A stretch of DNA of 64,000 nt. Origin: an uncultured Bacillota bacterium. Lineage in GTDB: Bacteria > Bacillota_I > Bacilli_A > RF39 > UBA660. Shown here in pieces: positions 23,773 to 32,629 of the stretch. How positions within the stretch are numbered: position 1 is the stretch's first letter; each line of letters opens with the position of its first letter. The position numbers were made by a program, and so were the translations under genes. The stretch spans positions 1-64,000 of the forward strand of contig CAUAFL010000001.1 in NCBI GenBank assembly GCA_958428295.1, in the 5' to 3' direction. The notes beneath the pieces are model-generated. The model saw only the letters and a program-made list of their open reading frames with translations. It was not told where the DNA came from and did not search any database.

Positions 23773-25089
23773 ATGGAAGTTTTTACATTATATAAAGAAT
23801 TAGCATTAAAAGAAGGCGATGTGATTGTATTTGGATGTTCCTATGGTCCTGATTCAATGGCTCTTTTTAAAAGTTTGTTACTAGTTCGGGAGAGTGTGCC
23901 TATTAAATTAGTATGTGCGCATATTAATCATGGTAAAAGAGTGGCTAGTAAAGAGGAAAAAAAAGATTTAGAAGCATATTGTTTAAGGGAAAATGTAGTT
24001 TTTGAATATATGAAGATTACAGATTATGGTGATGATAATTTTCATAATGAGGCTCGGCATATCCGCTATCAGTTTTTTGAGCAACTGGTTCATAAATATC
24101 GAGCAAAATATTTATTGACAGCTCACCATGGTGATGATTTAATTGAAACTATTTTAATGCGTATCGTAAGAGGATCTACTTTAGAAGGATATAGTGGTTT
24201 TAAAAAGATGATAGCAATGGATGGTTATGCCATTTATCGTCCTTTTATCGAATATAGTAAGGATCAATTGTTAGCCTTTAATAAAAAGTACCATGTTCCC
24301 TATGCGCTTGATAGCAGTAATGATAGTGATGTCTATACACGTAATCGTTATCGTAAAGAGGTATTGCCCTTTTTAAAAAAAGAAGATCCTCTAGTGCATG
24401 AAAAATTTTTAAAATTCAGTAATACTTTGGCTTCTGCTAGTTATTTTGTAGAACAAGAAACTAATAAGGCTATGAAAAAAGTGGTAGTTAAGAATAAAAT
24501 TTTAATTCATAAATTTTTAGAACAAGAAGCCTTTATTCAACGGACAATCCTAGAGACCGTTTTAGCTGAATTTTATCAAGATGATTTGCTCTTAATTGGA
24601 GAGAAACATCTTCAGTTAATTCTTCGTCTTATGCATTCGACAAAAGCCAATAGTGAGGTATGTTTACCTAACGATGTACTTGTGACTAAACGGTATAATG
24701 AAATTTCCCTTCGAAAAAGTACTAATGAAATAAATCATTATGAAATAGAACTAATTGATCAGGTACTTTTACCAAATGGAAGAAGGTTACAGGTAACTAC
24801 CGAGGATTATGGCAATAGTAATTGCTTGCTTCGTCTTTCTAGTAAAGAGGTAGTTTTACCCTTGCGTGTTAGAACGAGGGAATATGGAGATATAATGGCA
24901 ATTAAAGGTGGCGGTCATAAGAAATTAAAAGATATTTTTATTGAAAAGAAAATTCCTTTGGAAGAACGAGATCTTTGGCCTGTGGTTGTGGATGCCGAGA
25001 ATAGAATTGTTTTTATTCCTGGTTTAAAAAAGTCAAAATTTGATAGGAAAAAAGAAGAGTTTTATGATATAATACTGAGATATGAATAA
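23773..25089 (+). CDS. tilS: tRNA(Ile)-lysidine synthase TilS
   Basis: Adds lysine to C34 of tRNA-Ile so that it reads AUA. The N-terminal PP-loop reads F-G-C-S-Y-G-P-D-S-M-A-L (residues about 19-30). The usual motif is S-G-G-x-D-S, so the first glycine is replaced by tyrosine. The rest is typical: A-H-I-N-H-G near 57, A-H-H-G-D-D near 117, and N-R-Y-R near 196. The C-terminal domain is present (438 residues). It starts at ATG 23773 behind AAGGAGGC. The enzyme is essential, so the motif change is presumably tolerated. Confidence 0.94.
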   Translation: MEVFTLYKELALKEGDVIVFGCSYGPDSMALFKSLLLVRESVPIKLVCAHINHGKRVASKEEKKDLEAYCLRENVVFEYMKITDYGDDNFHNEARHIRYQFFEQLVHKYRAKYLLTAHHGDDLIETILMRIVRGSTLEGYSGFKKMIAMDGYAIYRPFIEYSKDQLLAFNKKYHVPYALDSSNDSDVYTRNRYRKEVLPFLKKEDPLVHEKFLKFSNTLASASYFVEQETNKAMKKVVVKNKILIHKFLEQEAFIQRTILETVLAEFYQDDLLLIGEKHLQLILRLMHSTKANSEVCLPNDVLVTKRYNEISLRKSTNEINHYEIELIDQVLLPNGRRLQVTTEDYGNSNCLLRLSSKEVVLPLRVRTREYGDIMAIKGGGHKKLKDIFIEKKIPLEERDLWPVVVDAENRIVFIPGLKKSKFDRKKEEFYDIILRYE

Positions 25090-25106
25090 AAGAAGGAGAG
25101 ATTTAA

Positions 25107-27110
25107 GTGAACGTTAATAAGAAAACAGTAAAAAAAGGCTTGCTTCCTTATGTCTTTTTAATTCTAATTATGCTGGGAATTTTCTATTTTGTAAGTGTAG
25201 CTAATCAAAAAGTAAATGTTTTAACTTACAATGAATTTATGAATTCTCTAGATACAGCAGAAGTAAAAGAGTTAGAAGTGACCCCTAGAGATAGAGCGAA
25301 GGTTTATGAAGTTAGAGGAAAATTAAAAGATTACGATAAAAACGAAACATTTTATGTAAGAGTACCGCTTTCTGAACAGGTGATGAAGAAGTTAGTAGAG
25401 GCCAGTGAAACGCAAAATTTCGAATTCGTTACGGCAAGTGATCCTGAAGGAAATTCATTATTACTTATTTTAGCGAATATTTTGCCCTTTGTTATTTTTG
25501 GTGTTTTTGCTTTCTTCCTATTAAGTAAACAAATGGGTGGAGGAAAGAATTCCCTTGATTTTGGGAAGAGCAAAGCTAAATTGTCCAGCGAAAAAAATAA
25601 AGTTACTTTTAAGGATGTAGCTGGTTTAAAAGAAGAAAAAGAAGAAGTTAAGGAATTAATTGATTTCTTAAAAAGTCCTAAGAAATTTCAAAAATTGGGT
25701 GCTAGAATTCCAAAAGGGGTATTACTTTATGGTCCTCCGGGAACTGGTAAAACGCTATTAGCAAGAGCCGTAGCGGGGGAAGCTAATGTACCATTCTACT
25801 ATATTAGTGGTTCTGATTTTGTAGAGTTATTTGTCGGTGTTGGAGCTAGTCGGGTTCGTGATATGTTTCAACAAGCAAAAAGAACGGCACCTTGCTTAAT
25901 TTTCATTGATGAAATCGATGCTGTTGGACGGCAACGAGGTACTGGACTAGGTGGTGGCCATGATGAACGGGAACAGACTTTAAATCAGTTATTAACTGAA
26001 ATGGATGGCTTTGGTGAAAATGAAGGAATTATTATTATTGCTGCTACTAACCGTCCTGATGTATTAGATCCAGCTTTACTTCGTCCAGGTCGTTTTGATC
26101 GACAAGTGACTGTTAATTTGCCAGATGTTAAGGGACGGGAAGAAATCTTAGCAGTTCATGCTCGTAATAAGGTGTTAGCAACAACGGTTAGCTTGGAGGC
26201 GATTGCTAAGCGAACTCCCGGTTATTCAGGAGCTGATCTTGAAAACTTATTAAATGAAGCGGCATTATTAGCTGTTCGACGGAATAAAGAAACGATTACC
26301 ATGAGCGAAATTGATGAAGCTAGTGATCGAGTTTTAATGGGGCCTGCTAAATCGAGTGCTAAACGTAGTGAAAATGATCGTAAGTTAGTTGCTTATCATG
26401 AGTCTGGTCATGCCGTGATTGGTATTAAATTAAAGGGTGCCAATGATGTGCAAAAAGTTACCATTATTCCTCGTGGGGGAGCAGGTGGTTACAATATGAT
26501 GATCCCTAGCGAGGAAAAGATTTGCTTAACACGTACCGATTTATTAGAGCAAATTACTGGTTTATTAGCAGGACGAGTAGCGGAAGAAGTTGTTTTTAAT
26601 GAAGTAACTACTGGAGCAGAAAATGATTTTTCTAAAGCGACGAAGATTGCTCGTAGTATGGTTACAGAGTATGGTATGAGTGATTTAGGACCTATGCAGT
26701 TAGAACAACAAGAAGGTAGTGTATTCTTGGGCCGTGATTATAATAAGAGTCGTAATTTTTCTAACGAAGTAGCTCATGAAATTGATACAGAGATGCGTAA
26801 AATTATTGATGAGTGTTATCAGAATGCAACTAGTATTATTAATGATAATCGGAAGTTATTGGATTTATTAGCGACTACCTTATTAGAATATGAAACACTA
26901 ACAAAGGAACAAATTGATTATTTAGTGGAACATGGTACGATGCCTTCTGAAGAAGAAGAGACAACATTTGAAAAAATGTCGATTACTAAATTAAAGGAAA
27001 TTGCTAAAGAAAAAGAACTTAAAAATTATTCTAAAATGAATAAAGCAGAAATTATCAAAGAGTTGGAAGAACTTGAAGGTAAAAATTCAAAGAAAAGCAA
27101 AGATAAATAA
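25107..27110 (+). CDS. ftsH: ATP-dependent zinc metalloprotease FtsH
   Basis: Membrane AAA+ protease for quality control. There are two membrane segments (about 12-30 and 120-140), Walker A G-P-P-G-T-G-K-T at about 209-216, Walker B I-F-I-D-E-I-D, the second region of homology and the zinc site H-E-S-G-H near 431. Most homologues read H-E-A-G-H; the HExxH ligands are intact. Start GTG 25107 behind AAGGAGAG. It follows tilS by 17 bp; hpt, often between them in Bacillus, is absent. The C-terminal tail (about 625-667) is charged and resembles a small Rho-N/SAP-like segment. Confidence 0.97.
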   Translation: MNVNKKTVKKGLLPYVFLILIMLGIFYFVSVANQKVNVLTYNEFMNSLDTAEVKELEVTPRDRAKVYEVRGKLKDYDKNETFYVRVPLSEQVMKKLVEASETQNFEFVTASDPEGNSLLLILANILPFVIFGVFAFFLLSKQMGGGKNSLDFGKSKAKLSSEKNKVTFKDVAGLKEEKEEVKELIDFLKSPKKFQKLGARIPKGVLLYGPPGTGKTLLARAVAGEANVPFYYISGSDFVELFVGVGASRVRDMFQQAKRTAPCLIFIDEIDAVGRQRGTGLGGGHDEREQTLNQLLTEMDGFGENEGIIIIAATNRPDVLDPALLRPGRFDRQVTVNLPDVKGREEILAVHARNKVLATTVSLEAIAKRTPGYSGADLENLLNEAALLAVRRNKETITMSEIDEASDRVLMGPAKSSAKRSENDRKLVAYHESGHAVIGIKLKGANDVQKVTIIPRGGAGGYNMMIPSEEKICLTRTDLLEQITGLLAGRVAEEVVFNEVTTGAENDFSKATKIARSMVTEYGMSDLGPMQLEQQEGSVFLGRDYNKSRNFSNEVAHEIDTEMRKIIDECYQNATSIINDNRKLLDLLATTLLEYETLTKEQIDYLVEHGTMPSEEEETTFEKMSITKLKEIAKEKELKNYSKMNKAEIIKELEELEGKNSKKSKDK

Positions 27111-27115
27111 ACTAG

Positions 27116-27142
27116 AAAAAGTTAGTCGAACTAATTTTTTTT
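27116..27142 (+). terminator. ftsH terminator
   Basis: A stem from AAAAAGTTAGT (27116-27126) to ACTAATTTTTT, with a CGA loop and one G-T pair, running into eight T. Confidence 0.8.
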
Positions 27143-27223
27143 AGTTTATTGTTAATTTTTTGAAAATTTTTTCTTTTCTTTAGCAAAGATTTGTTATTCT
27201 AATAAAGTGGGGAAAATAGTAGT

Positions 27224-27901
27224 ATGGAATTGTATGAACGAGAAAAACAGAAGTTAAAAATTTATCATTGCAATATGACTTCTGAGAATATAACAAACTA
27301 TCGAAGAGATCAATTAGCTTTATTTGAGCAATATAATAATATAAATTCTAATCAGTTATTTTATTATTTGGAATTTACCAATCCCCAAGTGCTTTCTAAA
27401 ATACTTTCTGGTGAAGCACTTAGTATTCAACAATTGTCTACTGGTTGTTCTTGTTTAAAGCAAAATTGTTCGCAATATCGATTTGAGACCGTTTTGTTAA
27501 ATCAAATAAAAGAGCAATATATTGCTGGTGCTTTTCAAGAGGTAATGCCAGTTAGAGTGTATCATTTTTTTGATAGTGATACTATCTATTATCCTTTTAA
27601 TTTGGTAGCAACGAGTTCCTATCAGTCTGTATATTCTAAAAGTGAGAATAAACAGTATTATTGTTTTGATCATTTATTAAATTTGCCAGATGAATTATGT
27701 GCCGTTGAGCTGTTCCAAAAACAGGCTTGGGATCAATTGATGGATCATAATCTTTATTGTCGTTTACCTTTTGAACGATATCATTTAGAACAGGTGGCGG
27801 AGTATCATGCTGAGTTATTAGATTGTTCTTTGATGGAAAGTGTTAATAAAACTATATCCCAAACAGAAAAAATATTAACAAAATTTAAAAAATATCGATA
27901 A
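27224..27901 (+). CDS. Hypothetical protein, first of a tandem paralogue pair
   Basis: A 225-residue soluble protein with no signal or membrane segment. It shares with the next gene the start M-E-L-Y-E-R, an N-Y-R motif near 26, and a central L-N-L-P-D-E-L-C-A-V-E-L-F-Q near 152-165. The spacing of the motifs is kept, while the rest differs, which points to an old duplication. It has six cysteines, including C-S-C near 81 (C-S-C-L-K-Q-N-C). I recognise no family. It starts at ATG 27224 with a weak GGGG-type ribosome site. It lies in the ftsH-dusB interval. Confidence 0.75.
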   Translation: MELYEREKQKLKIYHCNMTSENITNYRRDQLALFEQYNNINSNQLFYYLEFTNPQVLSKILSGEALSIQQLSTGCSCLKQNCSQYRFETVLLNQIKEQYIAGAFQEVMPVRVYHFFDSDTIYYPFNLVATSSYQSVYSKSENKQYYCFDHLLNLPDELCAVELFQKQAWDQLMDHNLYCRLPFERYHLEQVAEYHAELLDCSLMESVNKTISQTEKILTKFKKYR

Positions 27902-27963
27902 AAGAGTATTATTAGGGATAATTTTATTTTTGTTTTAATAGTATTTTGTGATGGGAGACTGTT

Positions 27964-28647
27964 ATGGAATTATATGAGAGAATAAATAACAAAATTAATG
28001 TTTATCAGGCAGTGGCGGAGGAAGATTGCTTACGGAATTATCGGAAAACTATGTTACAACAGTGTGGAACTTCGCCTTTTTGGGAATTAGATTTTACCGA
28101 TCAACAAATTTTGGTATTTTTAGCGAATCAAGCAGATATTGGAATAGAGATTCTTAATTCTCAAAGGTTATATACAAAAGGAGATCTTCATTACTCTTGT
28201 TTATGTCAGAGTGTTTCTGAGCGCCTTTATGATAAGGTATTAAGAACAAAGTTATTAGATAACTATTTAGAAGGATCATTAAGTGCTTGTCCATTTTTTA
28301 GAGTGAAGGATAATCACAAAGAACAAAAACAGGATACGTATCTTTATCACTTTATTATGACAGAAGATAAAGAGGTTGTTAATTATTTAGGGGATGACTA
28401 TTACTTTATTAATAACATATTAAATTTGCCGGAAGAATTAGGGGCTTTGGAGTTATTTCAACGGGGACGTTTTGAACAATTGTTGACGAGCGCAAAGCAA
28501 GAAGCCTCTTTTTTCTCTTTGTATCAATTTAAACAGATCGATCAGTTTGATAGTACTTTATTAGATGAAAAGATAAATCCAGCAGTTGACAAGATGATAA
28601 TGGCATCTACTAAAGTATTACAGAAAGTAAAAAAGTTTTCCACATAG
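27964..28647 (+). CDS. Hypothetical protein, second of a tandem paralogue pair
   Basis: A 227-residue protein paralogous to its neighbour. M-E-L-Y-E-R at the N-terminus, L-R-N-Y-R-K near 23 and L-N-L-P-E-E-L-G-A-L-E-L-F-Q near 157 are shared. A cysteine pair C-L-C near 78 matches the C-S-C of the first copy. It is rich in Q, L and D, is probably globular and helical, and has no signal. Start ATG 27964 follows GGGAG. It ends in a strong terminator. Unknown function; a regulator or metal-binding protein cannot be told apart from sequence alone. Confidence 0.75.
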   Translation: MELYERINNKINVYQAVAEEDCLRNYRKTMLQQCGTSPFWELDFTDQQILVFLANQADIGIEILNSQRLYTKGDLHYSCLCQSVSERLYDKVLRTKLLDNYLEGSLSACPFFRVKDNHKEQKQDTYLYHFIMTEDKEVVNYLGDDYYFINNILNLPEELGALELFQRGRFEQLLTSAKQEASFFSLYQFKQIDQFDSTLLDEKINPAVDKMIMASTKVLQKVKKFST

Positions 28648-28668
28648 ACTTGTTGAAAGTCTTTTTTT
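28646..28668 (+). terminator. Terminator after paralogue pair
   Basis: AGACTT (28646-28651) / AAGTCT (28657-28662) with loop GTTGA, then seven T. Confidence 0.87.
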
Positions 28669-28700
28669 ATTTTATAATAAAGCGGAAATGAGTGAGAAAG

Positions 28701-29681
28701 ATGCAGTGGACCATAGGAAATGTTACTATTGAAAATCAAGTTGTATTAGCACCCATGGCTGGTATTTGTAATAGTGCTTATCGTCAAATTATTAAAGAAA
28801 TGGGTTGTGGGCTGATTTATGCTGAAATGGTGAGTGATAAGGCAATTTGTTATGATAATCAAAAGACTTTAGAGATGCTTTATATGGAAGAAAAGGAGCG
28901 ACCCTTGGTGCAGCAAATTTTTGGAAGTGATGTTGAAAGTTTTGTTCAGGCAGCTCAAGTTATTGAAAAGAGGATGCATCCTGATATTATCGATATAAAT
29001 ATGGGTTGTCCCGTTCCTAAGGTAGCATTAAGAGCACAAGCAGGTAGTGCACTTTTGAAAGATCCCCAAAAAATTGGTAAAATTATTAAGGCTGTCAGTG
29101 AGGCAGTGTCTGTACCTGTCACGGTTAAAATTCGTAGTGGTTGGGATCAAGATCATATTAATGCTGTGGAGGTTGCTAAGATATGTGAAGCAAATGGTGC
29201 CAAAGCAATCTGCGTTCATGCTAGAACGCGTAGTCAGGGATATCAAGGCAAGGCTGATTGGCATATCATCCGCGAAGTAAAAGAAGCTGTTTCTATTCCT
29301 GTCATAGGCAATGGCGATGTTGTCAGTAAAGAAAAAGCGAAGGAAATGTTGGCAGTAACGGGTTGTGATGCTGTAATGATTGGACGAGCAGCACTTGGAA
29401 ACCCTTGGTTAATTCGAGATACTGTCTGTTATTTAAATCATCAATTAGTAGAAGATCCTCCTACTTATTTAGATAGGGTTACTATGTGCATTAAACATTT
29501 ACAGTTGCTTTCTCAGTTAAAAGATGAACACCATGCCGTTTTAGAGATCCGAAGTCACGTGGCATGGTATTTAAAAGGAATTCCCAAAGCGAGTGATATT
29601 AAAAAGAAAATTTATCAATTGACCAGTGTTTATGATATACTACATGTATTAGAAGATTTTAGGAGGGAAATTCATGAGTAA
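28701..29681 (+). CDS. dusB: tRNA-dihydrouridine synthase DusB
   Basis: FMN-dependent reductase of tRNA uridines. The TIM-barrel motifs L-A-P-M-A-G-I near 17, M-G-C-P-V-P-K with the catalytic cysteine near 102, V-K-I-R-S-G-W near 142 and G-N-G-D-V near 200 are conserved, as is the C-terminal helical domain. The length is 326 residues. ATG 28701 is preferred because the upstream GTG 28692 lies in the likely ribosome site. It overlaps the next gene by 8 bp and leads to lysS, an arrangement like that of Bacillus. Confidence 0.95.
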   Translation: MQWTIGNVTIENQVVLAPMAGICNSAYRQIIKEMGCGLIYAEMVSDKAICYDNQKTLEMLYMEEKERPLVQQIFGSDVESFVQAAQVIEKRMHPDIIDINMGCPVPKVALRAQAGSALLKDPQKIGKIIKAVSEAVSVPVTVKIRSGWDQDHINAVEVAKICEANGAKAICVHARTRSQGYQGKADWHIIREVKEAVSIPVIGNGDVVSKEKAKEMLAVTGCDAVMIGRAALGNPWLIRDTVCYLNHQLVEDPPTYLDRVTMCIKHLQLLSQLKDEHHAVLEIRSHVAWYLKGIPKASDIKKKIYQLTSVYDILHVLEDFRREIHE

Positions 29682-30318
29682 AGAACAAGCTAAAGCTAGA
29701 AAAGCATTTTTTAGTCAACGTTTGGCCGCTTTTATTTTAGATATTATTATGGTAAGTGTTATCTCAACGTTGATTACCGCTTTTATTCCTGTTAGTGATG
29801 CAACGGATAAACTGTATCAGGAACAAACCGCTATTATGGATCACTATATTAAAGGAAAGGCGGATATGGAAGAATATGTTAATCAAATGGTGGATATAAG
29901 TTATGATATTTCCCGGGAAACTGGGGTGGTGACGATTTGTTCCCTTGTTATTAGCTTATTATATTTTGTTGTTTATCCTGTTTATCATAATGGTCAGACG
30001 TTTGGAAAAAAACTGTTAAAAATTAGGGTTCAAAAGACGAATGATAAAGAGTTGACGATGAATGATTTGTTATTTCGTTCGATGATTAATAATAGTATTT
30101 TAGTGAATCTTTTGAGTTTGTGTTTGGTTTTTTTTACTACTAAAAATATTTATTTAAATATAAGCACTATTTTAACAGCGATTCAGTACCTTATTTTAAT
30201 TGTTAGTGCATTAATGGTGGCTTTTACCAAAAGTCGTCAAGGAATACATGACAGATTGGTTAAAACAGAAGTAGTATTGATCGAACCAGTGAAGGAGGAA
30301 GTTATATGCGAGAATTAA
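29674..30318 (+). CDS. RDD family membrane protein
   Basis: A 214-residue protein with the RDD pattern: an early F-F-S-Q-R-L-A-A-F-I-L-D helix (R and D of the name), then V-V-Y-P-V-Y-H-N-G-Q-T-F-G-K-K-L-L-K-I-R-V, and R-Q-G-I-H-D-R-L. Four or so membrane segments. RDD proteins have been linked to transport (for example a Na+/H+ antiporter) but mostly lack a known function. Start ATG 29674, behind AGGAGGG inside dusB. The coding DNA contains a near-consensus Noc-type site at 29907-29922 (D-I-S-R-E-T). It overlaps lysS by 13 bp. Confidence 0.85.
   Translation: MSKEQAKARKAFFSQRLAAFILDIIMVSVISTLITAFIPVSDATDKLYQEQTAIMDHYIKGKADMEEYVNQMVDISYDISRETGVVTICSLVISLLYFVVYPVYHNGQTFGKKLLKIRVQKTNDKELTMNDLLFRSMINNSILVNLLSLCLVFFTTKNIYLNISTILTAIQYLILIVSALMVAFTKSRQGIHDRLVKTEVVLIEPVKEEVICEN
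29907..29922. promoter_or_regulatory. Near-consensus Noc-type site
   Basis: The 14-bp core ATTTCCCGGGAAAC (29908-29921) matches the Noc consensus at 13 positions. It is located inside an RDD gene 28 kb from the perfect sites. Less certain than the two perfect copies. Confidence 0.5.
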
Positions 30319-31778
30319 GTGAACAAGAAATTGTTAGAAGAGAAAAAGTGGAAAAAATCCGGGAAGTTATGAATCCTTATCCTGAACGGTATGCTATTAA
30401 TTACAGTTTAGCTGAAGCTTCTCAGTTACCGGATGAAACAACAGATGTTCAGGTGGCTGGGCGGATTGTGTTTATGCGTAAAATGGGGAAAATGAGTTTT
30501 TTGAAACTAAGAGATATGGATGGTGACTTGCAGATTTCTTTAAAGTTTGATTTGATTGGTGAAGATAAGTATCAATTCTTTAAAAGTTATGTAGATGTTG
30601 GTGATTTTATTGGTGTTAGTGGAGAAATGTTTACCACTCAGACAGGAGAAAAGACGTTAAGAGCCTTTACGTTTACTTTTTTAGGGAAGGCGCTAAAACC
30701 TCTACCTGAAAAATTCCATGGTTTGCAAGATCCAGAATTATGTTATCGTCATCGTTATGTGGATTTAATTATGAATCAAGCTACTAGAGATCGTTTTAAA
30801 GTGCGTATTCAGTTTATTCGCGAATTGCGGCATTACCTGGATGATTTAGGCTATTATGAAATAGAGACCCCTATTTTAAATAGTAAAGCTAGTGGTGCGG
30901 TGGCTCGCCCTTTTGTTGCTCATCATAATGCTCTTGATATCGATGTTTATTTACGTATTGCCCCTGAAACCTATATGAAAAGGGCAGTTATTTCTGGTAT
31001 GAATAAGGTGTATGAGATTGCTAGATGCTTTCGTAATGAAGGAATGGATGCTACGCATTTACAGGATTTTACGATGATTGAGGCTTATCAGGCTTATTAT
31101 AATTATGAAGATAATATGAAATTAATACAAGATATGTTACAGACTATTATTAAAAATATTTTTGGTACGTTAATAATTCAAATTGGTGATAAGGTAATTG
31201 ATATGAGTGGTACTTGGCCAAAAGTGTCTTTTAGAGACTTAATTAAAAAGTATGCTGCTATTGATATTATTGAATATCCTGATAAGGAAAGTTTATTGTT
31301 AGTAATTAAGGAAAGAGGAATTGAATTAGATAGTGACACACCAATTGAAAATTTGGGATATGGAAATTTAGTTGATTATCTTTATAAAAAAGTAGCAAGA
31401 CCCCATATTATTGAACCTATTTACTTAACGGAGCATCCTATTAGCCTAAGCCCATTAGCAAGAGCTAATGATGAGCGAAAAAGTATTACAGATCGTTTTC
31501 AATTAGTTGTGAATGGTGCTGAGCTAGTAAACGGTTTTAGCGAATTAGTGGATCCTCAAGAACAAGAACGTCGTTTATTGGAACAGGCAGCTTTAAAAGA
31601 ATTGGGGGATGATGAGGCAATGGATATGGATTATGATTATATTGGGGCTATGGAATATGGCATGCCACCAATCTCTGGTTGGGGGATGGGAATTGACCGT
31701 ATTATCCAGTTATTAACAGGTAGTGATAATATTCGTGATGTGGTGTTATTTCCTTTAATGCGTCCTTTAGATAAATAG
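30306..31778 (+). CDS. lysS: Lysyl-tRNA synthetase (class II)
   Basis: Charges tRNA-Lys. There is an N-terminal OB fold (G-R-I-V-F-M-R-K-M-G-K near 52) and class II motifs: motif 2 F-R-N-E-G-M-D-A-T-H near 242 and motif 3 G-W-G-M-G-I-D-R near 462. The 490 residues are the usual length. ATG 30306 follows GAAGGAGG, which lies inside the RDD gene. It is followed in B. subtilis by ctsR-mcsA-mcsB-clpC; here an accessory island separates it from clpC. Confidence 0.97.
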   Translation: MRELSEQEIVRREKVEKIREVMNPYPERYAINYSLAEASQLPDETTDVQVAGRIVFMRKMGKMSFLKLRDMDGDLQISLKFDLIGEDKYQFFKSYVDVGDFIGVSGEMFTTQTGEKTLRAFTFTFLGKALKPLPEKFHGLQDPELCYRHRYVDLIMNQATRDRFKVRIQFIRELRHYLDDLGYYEIETPILNSKASGAVARPFVAHHNALDIDVYLRIAPETYMKRAVISGMNKVYEIARCFRNEGMDATHLQDFTMIEAYQAYYNYEDNMKLIQDMLQTIIKNIFGTLIIQIGDKVIDMSGTWPKVSFRDLIKKYAAIDIIEYPDKESLLLVIKERGIELDSDTPIENLGYGNLVDYLYKKVARPHIIEPIYLTEHPISLSPLARANDERKSITDRFQLVVNGAELVNGFSELVDPQEQERRLLEQAALKELGDDEAMDMDYDYIGAMEYGMPPISGWGMGIDRIIQLLTGSDNIRDVVLFPLMRPLDK

Positions 31779-31841
31779 CAGTACTATCAACATGGTTTTT
31801 TTCATAAGGTGTGGTAGGACCTTGAAAGAGGAGGGATTTTT

Positions 31842-32567
31842 ATGAAAAAACCTATTGTAGGAATTGTTAGTCGTCTAGAAACAATTCAAAATCAAAATTA
31901 TATTATTAGTGTAGAGGGGACTCGGCAGGCTATTGTGGAAAGCGGCGGAATTCCTTTTTTGATTTTATCAACACAAAACGGTTCCTATAAAGATAAAGCA
32001 CCTTTAAGTGTTCCCTTTTATCAAGCAGTTGAGTGGCAAGATTTAAAGGAAGTATTAACGCTTTGCGATGCTATTGTTATGCCTGGTGGCTCACTTTGGT
32101 ATGAGATGGATGAATTAATTTGTCAATATGCGATTGATCAAGATGTTCCTTTATTAGGAATTTGTCTAGGAATGCAAGTTTTAGGAAAAGTACTTAGTGG
32201 TGATCAGGAAAAGGTTGTGGATAAAACGATTAAAAATACTACTTCTATTATCCATAATGAACCAACACTTCCCTATGTTCATGGTGTTCGATTGGTGAAA
32301 GATAAGAAGTTGTATCAATTATTGCAGCAAGAGGATATTTTGGTAAATTCTCGTCATAATTATCATATTCCTGATGTTGCTCCTTGCTATATTAGTGCTT
32401 ATAGTGAAGATGGCTTGATCGAAGCGCTTGAAGTGCCTGAGAAAACTTTTATTATGGGGGTACAGTGGCATCCAGAATTAATGATTGACTATGATCCTAA
32501 TGCTCAAAAGATATTCCACAAGTTTCTTTCTGTTTCTAAAGTTTCACAAAAAATTCATCAAAAATGA
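31842..32567 (+). CDS. Class I glutamine amidotransferase-like hydrolase (peptidase C26 family)
   Basis: A 241-residue enzyme related to PuuD-type gamma-glutamyl hydrolases. The catalytic triad is visible: nucleophile cysteine in G-I-C-L-G-M-Q near 107, and H and E in Q-W-H-P-E near 210. The oxyanion-type motif M-P-G-G-S is near 77. Start ATG 31842 behind GAGGAGGG. It might cleave gamma-glutamyl amides of polyamines or other gamma-glutamyl compounds. The downstream transporter might supply or export the related compounds, but the link is only by proximity. Confidence 0.87.
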   Translation: MKKPIVGIVSRLETIQNQNYIISVEGTRQAIVESGGIPFLILSTQNGSYKDKAPLSVPFYQAVEWQDLKEVLTLCDAIVMPGGSLWYEMDELICQYAIDQDVPLLGICLGMQVLGKVLSGDQEKVVDKTIKNTTSIIHNEPTLPYVHGVRLVKDKKLYQLLQQEDILVNSRHNYHIPDVAPCYISAYSEDGLIEALEVPEKTFIMGVQWHPELMIDYDPNAQKIFHKFLSVSKVSQKIHQK

Positions 32568-32577
32568 TGGGAATTGC

Positions 32578-32606
32578 TTGTAAAATAAAAGGAGAATCCG
32601 TATAAT
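32578..32606 (+). promoter_or_regulatory. Transporter gene promoter
   Basis: TTGTAA (32578-32583), 17 bp, TATAAT (32601-32606), just upstream of the ribosome site of the YfcC-like gene. Confidence 0.7.
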
Positions 32607-32629
32607 GAATATGGAAGGAGAAGAAAAAT

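Noticed and set aside
29556..29561. CACGTG core in dusB as another parS
   Set aside because: The flanks do not match GTTN and AAAC; only the six central bases agree.
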